From contig CALWKF010000008.1 of the NCBI GenBank assembly GCA_944381215.1, positions 1-61,382 of the forward strand: DNA of 61,382 bases, written 5' to 3'. This DNA comes from an uncultured Clostridia bacterium. Lineage in GTDB: Bacteria; Bacillota; Clostridia; Christensenellales; UBA1242. Both the position numbers and the translations under genes were made by a program. Below, piece after piece: positions 7,552-14,709 of this stretch; the first letter of the stretch is position 1; every line of letters starts with the position of its first letter. The notes beneath the pieces are model-generated. The model did no database searches. It was not told the origin of the DNA and saw only the letters and a program-made list of their open reading frames with translations.

Positions 7552-8417
7552 TTGACTTTGACCCTACAAATTCGTATATTAATAATAACGATAACTTGTA
7601 TATCGCATTAAAGAACCCGTTTAGATACCGCTCGTACTATTACGATACCGAAACAAAACTATACTACCTAAACAGCCGCTACTACGACCCTGAGATTGGA
7701 AGATTTATTAATATTGATGAGATAGAGATTCTAGACACAACAAAAGATTTTGCTAATGGTATAAATCTCTTTGCTTATTGTTTAAACAACCCTGTTAATG
7801 ATACTGATAGCAATGGAAACTTATCTTGGTGGGAGAATTTATTAATTGCTATTGCTGGAGTTGTGATAATAGTTGGCTTAGCAATAGCTACCATAGCAAC
7901 TGGTGGAACTGCTGCTGGTATTGCTGGTGCAATCTTTGCAGGAGCCTTAAAAGGCGCTCTTGTAGGTGCAGCAATAGGAACTGCAGTAGGAGGAGCTATT
8001 GGATATGCTGTTGGTGGTATAGATGGAATGTTGACAGGTTTGGCGATTGGATTTTCTGGCGGGGCATTGATTGGTGCTTTGGTCGGAGGTAGTATAGGTG
8101 GGCTTACCTATAGTCCACTAAAAGCGGCATCTAATGCTGCCTTTAGGGCTACACCAGCAAAAGGTTTTAACATAACAAAACATTTATCTGATGCAGGAGG
8201 GAAATGGAGCAAATTTAATTCTAATTCTGTTGATGAAATAGTAAAAATGGTACAGCAAGGTTTAAAATCGCCAAATGTTATGTTTGGACCTAATAACTCT
8301 AAATCATGGAAAATGATAGTTGATCTAGGTACTACAATAGGAACTAAAGGACAATCACTCGTAAAAGTTATTGTTGGATATGGAGGGAAAATATGGACGA
8401 TGTTTCCAATTTTATAA
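7552..8417 (+). CDS. Orphan RHS core plus second toxin tip (no own start)
   Basis: Frame open from just after TGA; the formal start TTG 7596 has no ribosome site. The first 26 bases (7552-7577) are identical to 6361-6386 of the main RHS gene, and the encoded core (NPFRYRSYYYDTETKLYYL, EIGRFINID) repeats the main core almost word for word. After the NPVNDTDSNGN boundary it diverges: a Gly/Ala-rich hydrophobic segment of about 100 residues, then a new tip (GFNITKHLSDAGGKWSKF, GTKGQSLVKVIVG, KIWTMFPI). The tip is compatible with a BECR-fold ribonuclease (late Lys, Thr-Lys and W-x-x-P strands), but this is tentative. Classic orphan module: recombination through the shared core would swap the toxin. 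Confidence 0.8.
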
Positions 8418-8776
8418 TCGATTACACATTAATAAGAAAACCCAAATTCAAAACGCATAATATTTTTGCTTATGCAGCTAAAATTGATATAAGTATTAAC
8501 AGTAATTTATATCTTTCAATAAATGATTTCGCAATATGTGATTTTATTTGTCAAATAGAGCAATGGCTAAAAAGGCCACAGACCAATTTTGAATTTATTC
8601 CACAAGATGGTACGGATGTTGTATTGAAATTTTCTAAAGTTGAAAATGAATATATTATAACATCACAATGGACTAAAAAATTAGAAAAACTTGATTCGGA
8701 AATGTTGATAAACTACTTATTTGCTTTTATTAAAAAAGCAAAAAAAGATTGTAAATATTATATTTTTAATGAGTAA
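8393..8776 (+). CDS. Immunity protein for the orphan RHS toxin
   Basis: 127 residues; its ATG at 8393 lies inside the toxin frame (25-base overlap), with AGGGAAA upstream. The protein has short alternating strands and helices (AICDFICQIEQWL, FEFIPQDGTDVVLKF, YIITSQW) and no signal or membrane segment. The tight overlap with the toxin tip is the hallmark of polymorphic-toxin immunity genes. A frameshifted paralog follows immediately, implying past expansion of this immunity family. Confidence 0.7.
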   Translation: MDDVSNFIIDYTLIRKPKFKTHNIFAYAAKIDISINSNLYLSINDFAICDFICQIEQWLKRPQTNFEFIPQDGTDVVLKFSKVENEYIITSQWTKKLEKLDSEMLINYLFAFIKKAKKDCKYYIFNE

Positions 8777-8783
8777 TAATTAA

Positions 8784-9202
8784 ATGATGTTAAAAAAGTT
8801 TAAAATAGATTTTACTTTAAATGAAAAAGAATATAAACATAGTAAGGATATAAATAATTTTTCTGCAGATGTATGTATAAAAGTGGATGATAAAACATTG
8901 TTTGAGAGTAATATATTCATATTAGATTTATATTGTCAGCTATGTAATTGGATTGATAAAAAAGATGATTTTGTTTATGATTCCGATGATGATGCAGGAA
9001 TGGGCTTGCTTTTATAAATTGTGATAATTATTTCCTTATCAAATCAGATTGGTCCAATATAAGTGAGCAACTGTATATTGCTCCTAATTTATTGGTAAAT
9101 TCAATAAAAAATTTTTTGCAAGAATTTGAAAAAGCATTCTATAATAAATTTGAAATTAAAACATCATATTTTTTAAAAAAATATTACGGATCACAGTTAT
9201 AA
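8784..9202 (+). pseudogene. Frameshifted paralog of the RHS immunity gene
   Basis: Frame 1 gives 77 residues (ILDLYCQLCNWIDKKDDF, like ICDFICQIEQWLKRPQTNF of the preceding gene) and stops at 9015-9017. One base earlier, frame 2 continues from 9008 with AFINCDNYFLIKSDWSNISEQ and runs to a stop at 9200-9202, giving the matching second half (compare YIITSQWTKKLEKL). One extra base near the CTTGCTTTTATAAA run explains the break. The intact ancestor would be about 138 residues. The rest of its cognate toxin module is missing. Confidence 0.75.
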
Positions 9203-9302
9203 AAAATAAGGTAACTTAAAAGTTACAGAATCTCAACGCATACAAAACAATTAAATAAATTAATAGAAAGAAGTAGCTTTTAAGTACTCCTTATTTTAAA
9301 AT
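9203..9302. repeat. Imperfect long inverted repeat between immunity remnant and appendage gene
   Basis: AATAAGGTAACTTAAAAGTTAC (about 9206-9225) is matched by GTAGCTTTTAAGTACTCCTTATT (about 9274-9297) in inverted orientation with a few mismatches, around a 50-base loop. It could fold as a large hairpin upstream of the 9341 gene or be the footprint of a small inserted element. Confidence 0.4.
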
Positions 9303-9340
9303 ACGCTAAATCAAAAAATTTACACAAAAAGGAGTAGAAA

Positions 9341-10192
9341 ATGAGTGAAAATACAAATATTGAATATACACCTTTTATCGATAGTACGGGTGCTAATTTA
9401 AATAGGAGAAAACTAAAGATAGTGTCCCAAACCCCGGATGAAATCATAGTTGATATTGAAAGATGCGATACATCAACTGTTGATGGAACACCATTAAATG
9501 CAACTACATTAAATAATAAGTTTAACGAAATTGAATCTGCTTTAACGGCTCACGAATTTGGTAGTGTCGTTAAAGTTAATAATGCAAAAGTGGATGAAGT
9601 TACTTTTAATAGCAATCCACAAGAACAAATAACCAATGAAGTAAATGCTAGAACTGAAGCAGACAGTAATTTACAGGCGCAATTAACTTCTGAAGTCAAT
9701 ACTAGGACAAGTGCTGATTCTAATTTGCAAAGTCAGATAACGAGTGAAATAAATACTAGAACGAATCTAACAACAAGTTTACAAAATCAGATTACTAATT
9801 TAAGCAATGAAGCTGTAAAACTTTCAGAAACACAAACTATCACTGGTCCAAAATCTTTTGACAGTATTACTTGTAATAGTTTAAATGTAACAGGAAGTAT
9901 TGAGCAACAAGAAGTTTACATTCCCTATTACAATAATAGTTTAACCTTAAATTTAACAGTTAACTCGGTTTTGAGGGCAGTATATAAAAACAAGAGTAAC
10001 TCATTGCCATATTATATCCTAAAATTAAAGAAAAATGACGTTATTTCATTAAGTCCGACATATTCCGCTAATTATACTACGACTGTAACAAAAAAAGATG
10101 GTACAACAATTTCTGTTGTACGCGAACAAAATTACACCATTACTGGTGATGAAATATCTATGTACACTGAGGGTTTACCTGACATAAATTAA
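9341..10192 (+). CDS. Phage tail-appendage-like coiled-coil protein
   Basis: 283 residues, with AAGGAG (9329-9334) before ATG 9341. The N-terminus (YTPFIDSTGANLNRRKLKI, then VDGTPLNATTLNNKFNEIE) matches the opening of phage tail-fibre and appendage proteins, where GTPLNA-x-x-LN is recurrent. Residues about 95-160 are near-identical 15-residue repeats (EINTRT..DSNLQSQITS type), predicted to form a trimeric coiled coil. Residues 160-200 hold QTITGPKSFDSITCNSLNVTG, a fibre-shaft pattern, followed by a small beta-rich tip. No signal peptide. It stands alone without tail genes in the toxin island, ended by its own terminator. It may be a relic of a prophage or an extracellular contractile system, or an exported binding fibre. 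Confidence 0.6.
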   Translation: MSENTNIEYTPFIDSTGANLNRRKLKIVSQTPDEIIVDIERCDTSTVDGTPLNATTLNNKFNEIESALTAHEFGSVVKVNNAKVDEVTFNSNPQEQITNEVNARTEADSNLQAQLTSEVNTRTSADSNLQSQITSEINTRTNLTTSLQNQITNLSNEAVKLSETQTITGPKSFDSITCNSLNVTGSIEQQEVYIPYYNNSLTLNLTVNSVLRAVYKNKSNSLPYYILKLKKNDVISLSPTYSANYTTTVTKKDGTTISVVREQNYTITGDEISMYTEGLPDIN

Positions 10193-10197
10193 TTTAA

Positions 10198-10225
10198 AAC
10201 AGCAGTAAAATTACTGCTGTTTTTG
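10198..10225 (+). terminator. Terminator of the appendage-like gene
   Basis: AACAGCAGTAA pairs with TTACTGCTGTT, followed by TTTTG. It begins 6 bases after the stop codon. Confidence 0.85.
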
Positions 10226-10312
10226 TTTATAATCATTGATAATAATTGCCACTATTGGAAATCATTTACTATTTATTTTTAAAAAATAATTTCATAACAG
10301 TATTGCTAGTAA

Positions 10313-10429
10313 TTAATTTTCATCATCTTTGTTATTGTTATCATTTAAAAATTTTTCTTTTAGGAAAGATGGATCCTTTGAAATTCCAGCTAAGTAATAT
10401 GCTATGTTGGTATCTATTAAATAAATCAT
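10313..10429 (-). pseudogene. N-terminal fragment of a PIN-domain (VapC-like) toxin
   Basis: On the minus strand ATG (10427-10429) opens a 38-codon frame reading MIYLIDTNIAYYLAG, the exact style of a PIN-domain start (hydrophobic strand, catalytic Asp in IDTN). Full PIN toxins are about 130 residues; this one runs into an Asn/Asp-rich tail and stops. A promoter-like TTGAAT, 16 bases, TATAAT (10436-10441) ends only 6 bases before the ATG, suggesting a leaderless message. No antitoxin gene is next to it. Probably a truncated, inactive toxin-antitoxin relic. Confidence 0.5.
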
Positions 10430-10675
10430 AATTTAATTATAGCATATTAAAAATTTTATTCAAGATAAATTTTTAACTTATTCAGTCCTAAACCGGTCTA
10501 GGCAGTTTAGTTCAGGGCGGTTTTGGTGATTTTTATGGATTTTGCGATAATTGGCTCCAAATGGTCCCGAAACTTTGAAATTAAAGTGGGACCTTTTGGT
10601 TTTGTAAGGGCTAAAAGTGGCTTAAATACTGGTGTTTTGAGTGGTAGAGCACAACCCTAATAAAATAGACCTCTT
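10430..10675. other. Non-coding junk with tRNA-Gly-like D-arm fragment
   Basis: No gene is seen. GGTCCC (10563-10568) and GGGACC (10588-10593) form a hairpin followed by TTTTGG. Bases about 10640-10656 (AGTGGTAGAGCACAACC) are identical to the D-arm to anticodon-arm stretch common in bacterial tRNA-Gly(GCC), but nothing else of that tRNA is present. It directly precedes the tRNA-Thr fragment. Confidence 0.4.
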
Positions 10676-10722
10676 CCTTGGTAAGGCAGAGGTCACGGGT
10701 CCGAGTCCCGTCATCAGCTCCA
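10676..10722 (+). repeat. Inverted 47-bp copy of the tRNA-Thr 3' half (att-type sequence)
   Basis: Bases 10676-10722 are identical to the last 47 nt of tRNA-Thr (anticodon loop to CCA) but on the plus strand, opposite to the intact gene at 5265-5340. The 5' half is absent here. The fragment is followed 6 bases later by a strong terminator, as a real tRNA gene would be. The two copies form an inverted repeat around the RHS island. Confidence 0.9.
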
Positions 10723-10728
10723 CAGGAA

Positions 10729-10757
10729 AAAAGAGTTCCGTTTTACGGGACTCTTTT
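10729..10757 (+). terminator. Terminator behind the tRNA-Thr fragment
   Basis: AAAAGAGTTCCG pairs with CGGGACTCTTTT, then TGTTTTTG. This fits the native terminator of a tRNA gene that once read through here. Confidence 0.75.
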
Positions 10758-11197
10758 GTTTTTGATAAAAATATGTGGTCGATAGATGTGTGTCGCGATA
10801 TTTGGTAGTCGAATTATTTTCGCAAGCGGTGAGTTTAGGTTGTTTTTTATGAAACTGGTGTGAGTTAGTTTATTTTTAGAAAGTGGTAGAGCGAGTTGGT
10901 TTAGATTTCATAAAATAGTTGGATAGCATAGTTTAGTTTTTATAATGTTGGGGAGATTAGTCTGTCATCTTTGAAACTAATACAAAAAGGAACTCTACTT
11001 TATGTTCATAGTTCCTTTTTATTTTTTATTTTGCTAGTTTCAAAAGGGTTAGCCCTTGCTATCTTTTATTTTACAAAATGAGGGTGACATAGTTAAATTT
11101 AACAAAAATAAAGGAGACTGGCATTGTTTAATTTTTATAAATTGGGGCGGTGCAGTTTGTTTTTCACAAAAGTGGGGGATGAGGCATATATGATTTT
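10758..11197. other. Non-coding region with degenerate ~30-bp iterated motif and a long hairpin
   Basis: No gene is visible. Several blocks share a loose pattern, TTTAG-TTTTTATAAA-GTTGG-GAG (near 10830, 10865, 10895, 10930, 11125 and 11150), spaced about 30 bases apart in the first part. In the middle, TTTGAAACTA (10970-10979) with TAGTTTCAAA (11035-11044), and AAAAAGGAACT (10984-10994) with AGTTCCTTTTT (11010-11020), form nested inverted repeats. The inner part recurs at 35904-35962. Confidence 0.45.
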
Positions 11198-12058
11198 ATG
11201 AGTTTTTTAGAAGGTTATGAGGAGAATTGTGCGAGGTTTGTGCGGGCGGGGGCGGAAATTGTAGAGATTGGCAAGACTTTTTTAGGCAGGTCGATTTATG
11301 CCTTTGAAATCGGCTGTGGTGCGCCTAAAATTCTTGCACAGTACGCCATTCATGCGCGCGAGCATATTACTTATTTTCTAGCGTTAAAGCATCTTGAACA
11401 ACTGCTTGCCACCCTCAAATTCGGTGGCGGTACGGTGTATTTAATTCCCGTTGTGAATATCGACGGGGTGGCTCTGTGCCTTGATGGCGTGGACAGCGCG
11501 GGGGAATCGGCGGATAACCTTATTGAGTTGAATCGTGGCACCGATTTTAGCCTATGGAAAGCCAACGCCCGCGGGGTCGACCTCAACGTAAACTTCGATG
11601 CTAGGTGGGGGAGTGGCGCGAAAAATGTTACCTCGGCGGGCCCCGAAAACTACGTAGGTTCGAGCCCAAACAGCGAGCCCGAAACTATGGCACTTATCGA
11701 GTTTACGAAAAGCATTAGTCCAAACATCACGCTGTCTTTTCACGCAAAAGGCGAGGTCGTGTACTGGGACTTTCACCAAACGGGCCCCGCGTACTTTCGG
11801 GACAAACGCTTGGGCAGAATTATCGCCGAGAGCACGGGGTACCGTCTATTAAGTTCTGGTAAAAGTGCTGGCGGGTACAAGGACTGGTGCATACAAAATT
11901 TAGGTATACCTAGTTACACAATCGAGGTGGGAGCGGAAAATCTCACGCATCCAATAGGGCAAGAGCATTTACCGCAGATTTATTACAAAACGGGCACACT
12001 ATACCAAGACATACTAAATCAATTTAATAAAATAATTAACACATTCCCGCAAAAATAA
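11198..12058 (+). CDS. M14-family zinc carboxypeptidase (peptidoglycan-peptide type)
   Basis: 286 residues. The zinc ligands are His52 and Glu55 in HAREH and His182 in SFHAKG; the catalytic Glu243 lies in TIEVGAEN. Arg/Asn substrate-binding text (RGVDLNVNF) also fits. The domain fills almost the whole protein, without signal peptide or SH3/LysM modules, so it probably acts in the cytoplasm, for example trimming gamma-D-Glu-diaminopimelate peptides during cell-wall recycling. Substrate is inferred from close bacterial relatives of this size. Start ATG 11198 lacks a good ribosome site. Codon use is that of the host core, marking the return to chromosomal DNA after the toxin island. Confidence 0.85.
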   Translation: MSFLEGYEENCARFVRAGAEIVEIGKTFLGRSIYAFEIGCGAPKILAQYAIHAREHITYFLALKHLEQLLATLKFGGGTVYLIPVVNIDGVALCLDGVDSAGESADNLIELNRGTDFSLWKANARGVDLNVNFDARWGSGAKNVTSAGPENYVGSSPNSEPETMALIEFTKSISPNITLSFHAKGEVVYWDFHQTGPAYFRDKRLGRIIAESTGYRLLSSGKSAGGYKDWCIQNLGIPSYTIEVGAENLTHPIGQEHLPQIYYKTGTLYQDILNQFNKIINTFPQK

Positions 12059-12241
12059 GCCACATAGCATACAAATTTTGCTACATAGTGATAAAAAATT
12101 AACAATTATTAAAAAGCAACAATAATAAATAAATTTTAAAAAATAAATATTAAAAATAGAAAAAAGTAGGAAATTTTCAGCAAATTAGATAAAATTAAAA
12201 CAAAGACTAGTAGATAGTCTTATTTTTTCTTGTTAAAATAT

Positions 12242-12270
12242 TTGCAAGTTTTTCGTTTTTTAGGTATAAT
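12242..12270 (+). promoter_or_regulatory. Promoter of the tadA operon
   Basis: TTGCAA (12242-12247), 17 bases, TATAAT (12265-12270). Transcription should begin near 12277, which rules out the ATG at 12271 and selects ATG 12292 as the tadA start. Confidence 0.75.
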
Positions 12271-12291
12271 ATGCATATTAATGGAGTGAAA

Positions 12292-12753
12292 ATGGACAAA
12301 CACATTAAATTTATGAAAGAGGCACTCAAAGAAGCGAAGAAAGCGGAAGCAGTATCCGAGGTGCCGATCGGCGCGGTCATCGTTTGCGAGGACAAGGTAA
12401 TTGCACGCGCGCACAACACGAAAAACCAGCACCGAAACGCCTTAAAACACGCCGAAATGCTGGTCATTGACAAGGCGATAAAAAAGCGGGGCGACTGGAG
12501 GCTAACGGACTGCGATTTGTATGTTACGCTCGAGCCGTGCCCGATGTGCGCGGGGGCCTGCATAAACGCGAGGCTCCGTAGCGTGATTTTTGGTGCGTAC
12601 GACGAAAAGGCCGGGTGCTGTGGCACGCTGTATAATCTGCCCGTAGACCCGCGCTTTAATCACAGGCCCGAGGTTGTCGGCGGGGTCATGGAGGCGGAAT
12701 GCGCGAGCATTTTGAGCGACTTTTTTAAAAACTTACGGAAGGGGGCAAAATAA
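12292..12753 (+). CDS. tadA: tRNA(adenine34) deaminase
   Basis: Start chosen at ATG 12292, because the promoter's start point lies downstream of the in-frame ATG 12271; GGAG at 12284-12287 serves it. The product is 153 residues, standard for TadA. It converts A34 of tRNA-Arg(ACG) to inosine in the wobble position. Zinc/catalytic motifs: HAEMLVID (His ligand and proton-shuttle Glu) and PCPMCAGA (two Cys ligands). The N-terminal helix MKEALKEAKKA is typical. First gene of a tightly packed run (tadA, GlmU-like, membrane protein, pth), with TAATG overlap to the next gene. Confidence 0.95.
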   Translation: MDKHIKFMKEALKEAKKAEAVSEVPIGAVIVCEDKVIARAHNTKNQHRNALKHAEMLVIDKAIKKRGDWRLTDCDLYVTLEPCPMCAGACINARLRSVIFGAYDEKAGCCGTLYNLPVDPRFNHRPEVVGGVMEAECASILSDFFKNLRKGAK

Positions 12754-13589
12754 TGGTATTAAGTATGGATTTGGACACGGAAATCTCGACCGAGAGCCTA
12801 AATGAGATTGACACGATGTGGGCGCGCGCTCGGGAGCCGATTGACAGCGATGTGGCGGTGATAATTTTAAAAATTCACCACCCTGCCTTTACAGGTAAGA
12901 CTCGCAGTTTCGACACGAAAATTTGGGGCAAAACTATGACCGAGTGGGTAACGCTCGCGTTTGATAAGTGCCCAATTCTCGAAATTGAAACCACCTCTCA
13001 GGCGGACATTTTATCGACAATTAGGCCATATTTAACGGACAGCAAATACACAGCGGTCTTCTATGCTGACACACCCTTGCTTACCCGAAAAATGTTTATA
13101 ACTTGCCTTGATTACACCAAAACCAAGGGCATGAATGTCTGCAAATTCGAGCGCGGGTACATTTTTCGCACCGATTACTTGCGCACGGCCGAAAAAATTT
13201 ACAGCACGACCCTGCCAAACTTTATGGGCTTGCAGGACTTTATGGTTGTGTGCGATATGGATACATTGTCGAAGGCGCAGGCAATTTTGAAACGCCGAAT
13301 AATCGACTTCCATCTAAAAAACGGCGTGCAGTTTATCGATGCCACTTGGATTAGCGTGGATGCCGACGTAATCATTGGCGAAAATACCGTGATTTATCCG
13401 CAAAATGTACTGCAAGGCAAAACTATTATCGGCGACAATGTTACTTTGCAAGTGGGGAACACTATAATAGATAGTAGTATCGGGAACGGGTCAAATATCA
13501 TGCACAGCGTAATCATAAACAGCAAGATTCGCGACAATAGCAAAATCGAACCTTTTAGTTATATAAACAAGGGAATTGTGAAAAAATGA
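12753..13589 (+). CDS. Degenerate, shortened GlmU-like protein
   Basis: 278 residues, starting in the TAATG overlap with tadA. The N-terminal 190 residues align by pattern with the GlmU uridylyltransferase domain: VAVIILKIHHPAFTG where GlmU has its Gly-rich GxGTRM loop, KIWGKTMTEWV like KxxGKPMLEWV, and VFYADTPLLT like the UDP-GlcNAc-binding GDTPL motif. The nucleotide loop has lost its Gly-x-Gly and Arg. The rest is about four left-handed beta-helix coils (FIDATWISVDADVIIGENTVIYP, TIIGDNV, IIDSSIGNG) that end where the acetyltransferase part should begin; that part is missing. In Firmicutes glmU often sits just upstream of pth, so this may be the old glmU locus turned into a regulator or relic. 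Unlikely to be a working bifunctional GlmU. Confidence 0.75.
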   Translation: MVLSMDLDTEISTESLNEIDTMWARAREPIDSDVAVIILKIHHPAFTGKTRSFDTKIWGKTMTEWVTLAFDKCPILEIETTSQADILSTIRPYLTDSKYTAVFYADTPLLTRKMFITCLDYTKTKGMNVCKFERGYIFRTDYLRTAEKIYSTTLPNFMGLQDFMVVCDMDTLSKAQAILKRRIIDFHLKNGVQFIDATWISVDADVIIGENTVIYPQNVLQGKTIIGDNVTLQVGNTIIDSSIGNGSNIMHSVIINSKIRDNSKIEPFSYINKGIVKK

Positions 13590-14149
13590 GTGGTGAAGGG
13601 TACCCTAAAATCATTTGGCTGAATCGGTATTTAATCAAAATGGCAGTGTTTGTGCCGATGATTTTTATCGAAATCGCGCTACTAATTATTGCGCTTGTCG
13701 GCGAGTTTACCCCGAGCGATTGGAACGCATACTACATCGCTGCACCTGTGATTTTTGTGGCCTCGTTTGTAATTTACTTTGTGGTGCGAGGCCTGTATCG
13801 TGCGAGGCTCGAGTGTTATCCCGATAAAATCATGGTGGTGCGGGCAAAGTCTACGATTACTTACGTGGTGGACAAAAATTTTAAAATCTACTTTCACAAG
13901 TCTGATTGGGAAGTAGTGCCCGCGGATATACCCGTACCATTCCGTACGGGCGATGAAATCTTTTTTGAGAACACTGCAGTGCCCGATTCGCCGAAGTTTA
14001 GTGCGCGCTTGAATTACAAAAATTTTGTGATTTTAGCGGATATGTACCCTAACAATGTTGAGCCAAAGTACAGGGCGTATGATGCCCAAGATTTAGAAAA
14101 CGAAATCAAAACTGAAGAATATAATGAAGATAATAGGAGGGAATTATAA
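13586..14149 (+). CDS. Two-TM membrane protein of unknown function
   Basis: 187 residues; the start overlaps the previous stop (ATGA). Two hydrophobic helices (about 15-37 and 48-70) are followed by a soluble beta-rich domain (LECYPDKIMVVRAKSTITYVV) reminiscent of PH-like domains, then an acidic tail. No catalytic motif is visible. Co-transcribed with tadA and pth by spacing. I do not recognise a named family. Confidence 0.7.
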   Translation: MSGEGYPKIIWLNRYLIKMAVFVPMIFIEIALLIIALVGEFTPSDWNAYYIAAPVIFVASFVIYFVVRGLYRARLECYPDKIMVVRAKSTITYVVDKNFKIYFHKSDWEVVPADIPVPFRTGDEIFFENTAVPDSPKFSARLNYKNFVILADMYPNNVEPKYRAYDAQDLENEIKTEEYNEDNRREL

Positions 14150-14697
14150 TGAAATTAGTGGTTGGACTTGGAAACCCGGGGGCGGAGTTTGACAACACCC
14201 CTCACAATGTGGGCTTTGAGGCGGTAGATAAGCTCGCAAAATTTTACGGCGTGGAGTTTAAGAAGAAAAAGAAAAAGGGCCTAATTGCTTTAGCTATGGA
14301 CGGCGACACCGAGGTGCTACTCCTAAAGCCTCAAACCTTTATGAACAGCAGTGGCGACTGCGTGTTTGCGATTGCCAAAAAATTTCACATAAAGGACGAG
14401 GACATTTGCGTAATTTTGGACGATGTCGACCTAACTGCTGGGCTCGCGCGCGCTAGGACCTCGGGCTCGAGCGGAACGCACAACGGGCTTCGCTCGGTAA
14501 CAGCGAGGCTGGGGACTACTGATTTTGCGCGGATTCGCATCGGCGTAGACTCGGCTAGTCGCGGGTCGGACCTTGCTGAGTACGTTTTACGTAAAATGGA
14601 CAACAAGACTCGAGTAAATGTCGAAATAGGTATTGACAAAGCCGTTGAATATGCTAAAATGTTTATAAAAAATGGTGCAGTATCAGACACCAAATAG
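14149..14697 (+). CDS. pth: Peptidyl-tRNA hydrolase
   Basis: 182 residues, preceded by AGGAGG and overlapping the previous stop (TAATG). It releases tRNA from peptidyl-tRNA dropped by ribosomes. The motifs are GLGNPG (2-11 region), catalytic His19 in TPHNVGF, KPQTFMNSSG, DDVDLTAG with the catalytic Asp, and GTHNGLRSV. Compared with common Pth, TRHN is TPHN and GGHNGL is GTHNGL; catalytic residues are kept. The pth-mfd pairing is conserved in Firmicutes. Confidence 0.95.
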   Translation: MKLVVGLGNPGAEFDNTPHNVGFEAVDKLAKFYGVEFKKKKKKGLIALAMDGDTEVLLLKPQTFMNSSGDCVFAIAKKFHIKDEDICVILDDVDLTAGLARARTSGSSGTHNGLRSVTARLGTTDFARIRIGVDSASRGSDLAEYVLRKMDNKTRVNVEIGIDKAVEYAKMFIKNGAVSDTK

Positions 14698-14709
14698 GGT
14701 ATTCGACAA

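Noticed and set aside
7826..8092. 88-codon ORF rich in Trp and Cys
   Set aside because: Shifted-frame shadow of the Gly/Ala-rich region of the second RHS toxin.
10246..10431. 61-codon plus-strand ORF
   Set aside because: Shadow of the minus-strand PIN-domain fragment; no ribosome site.
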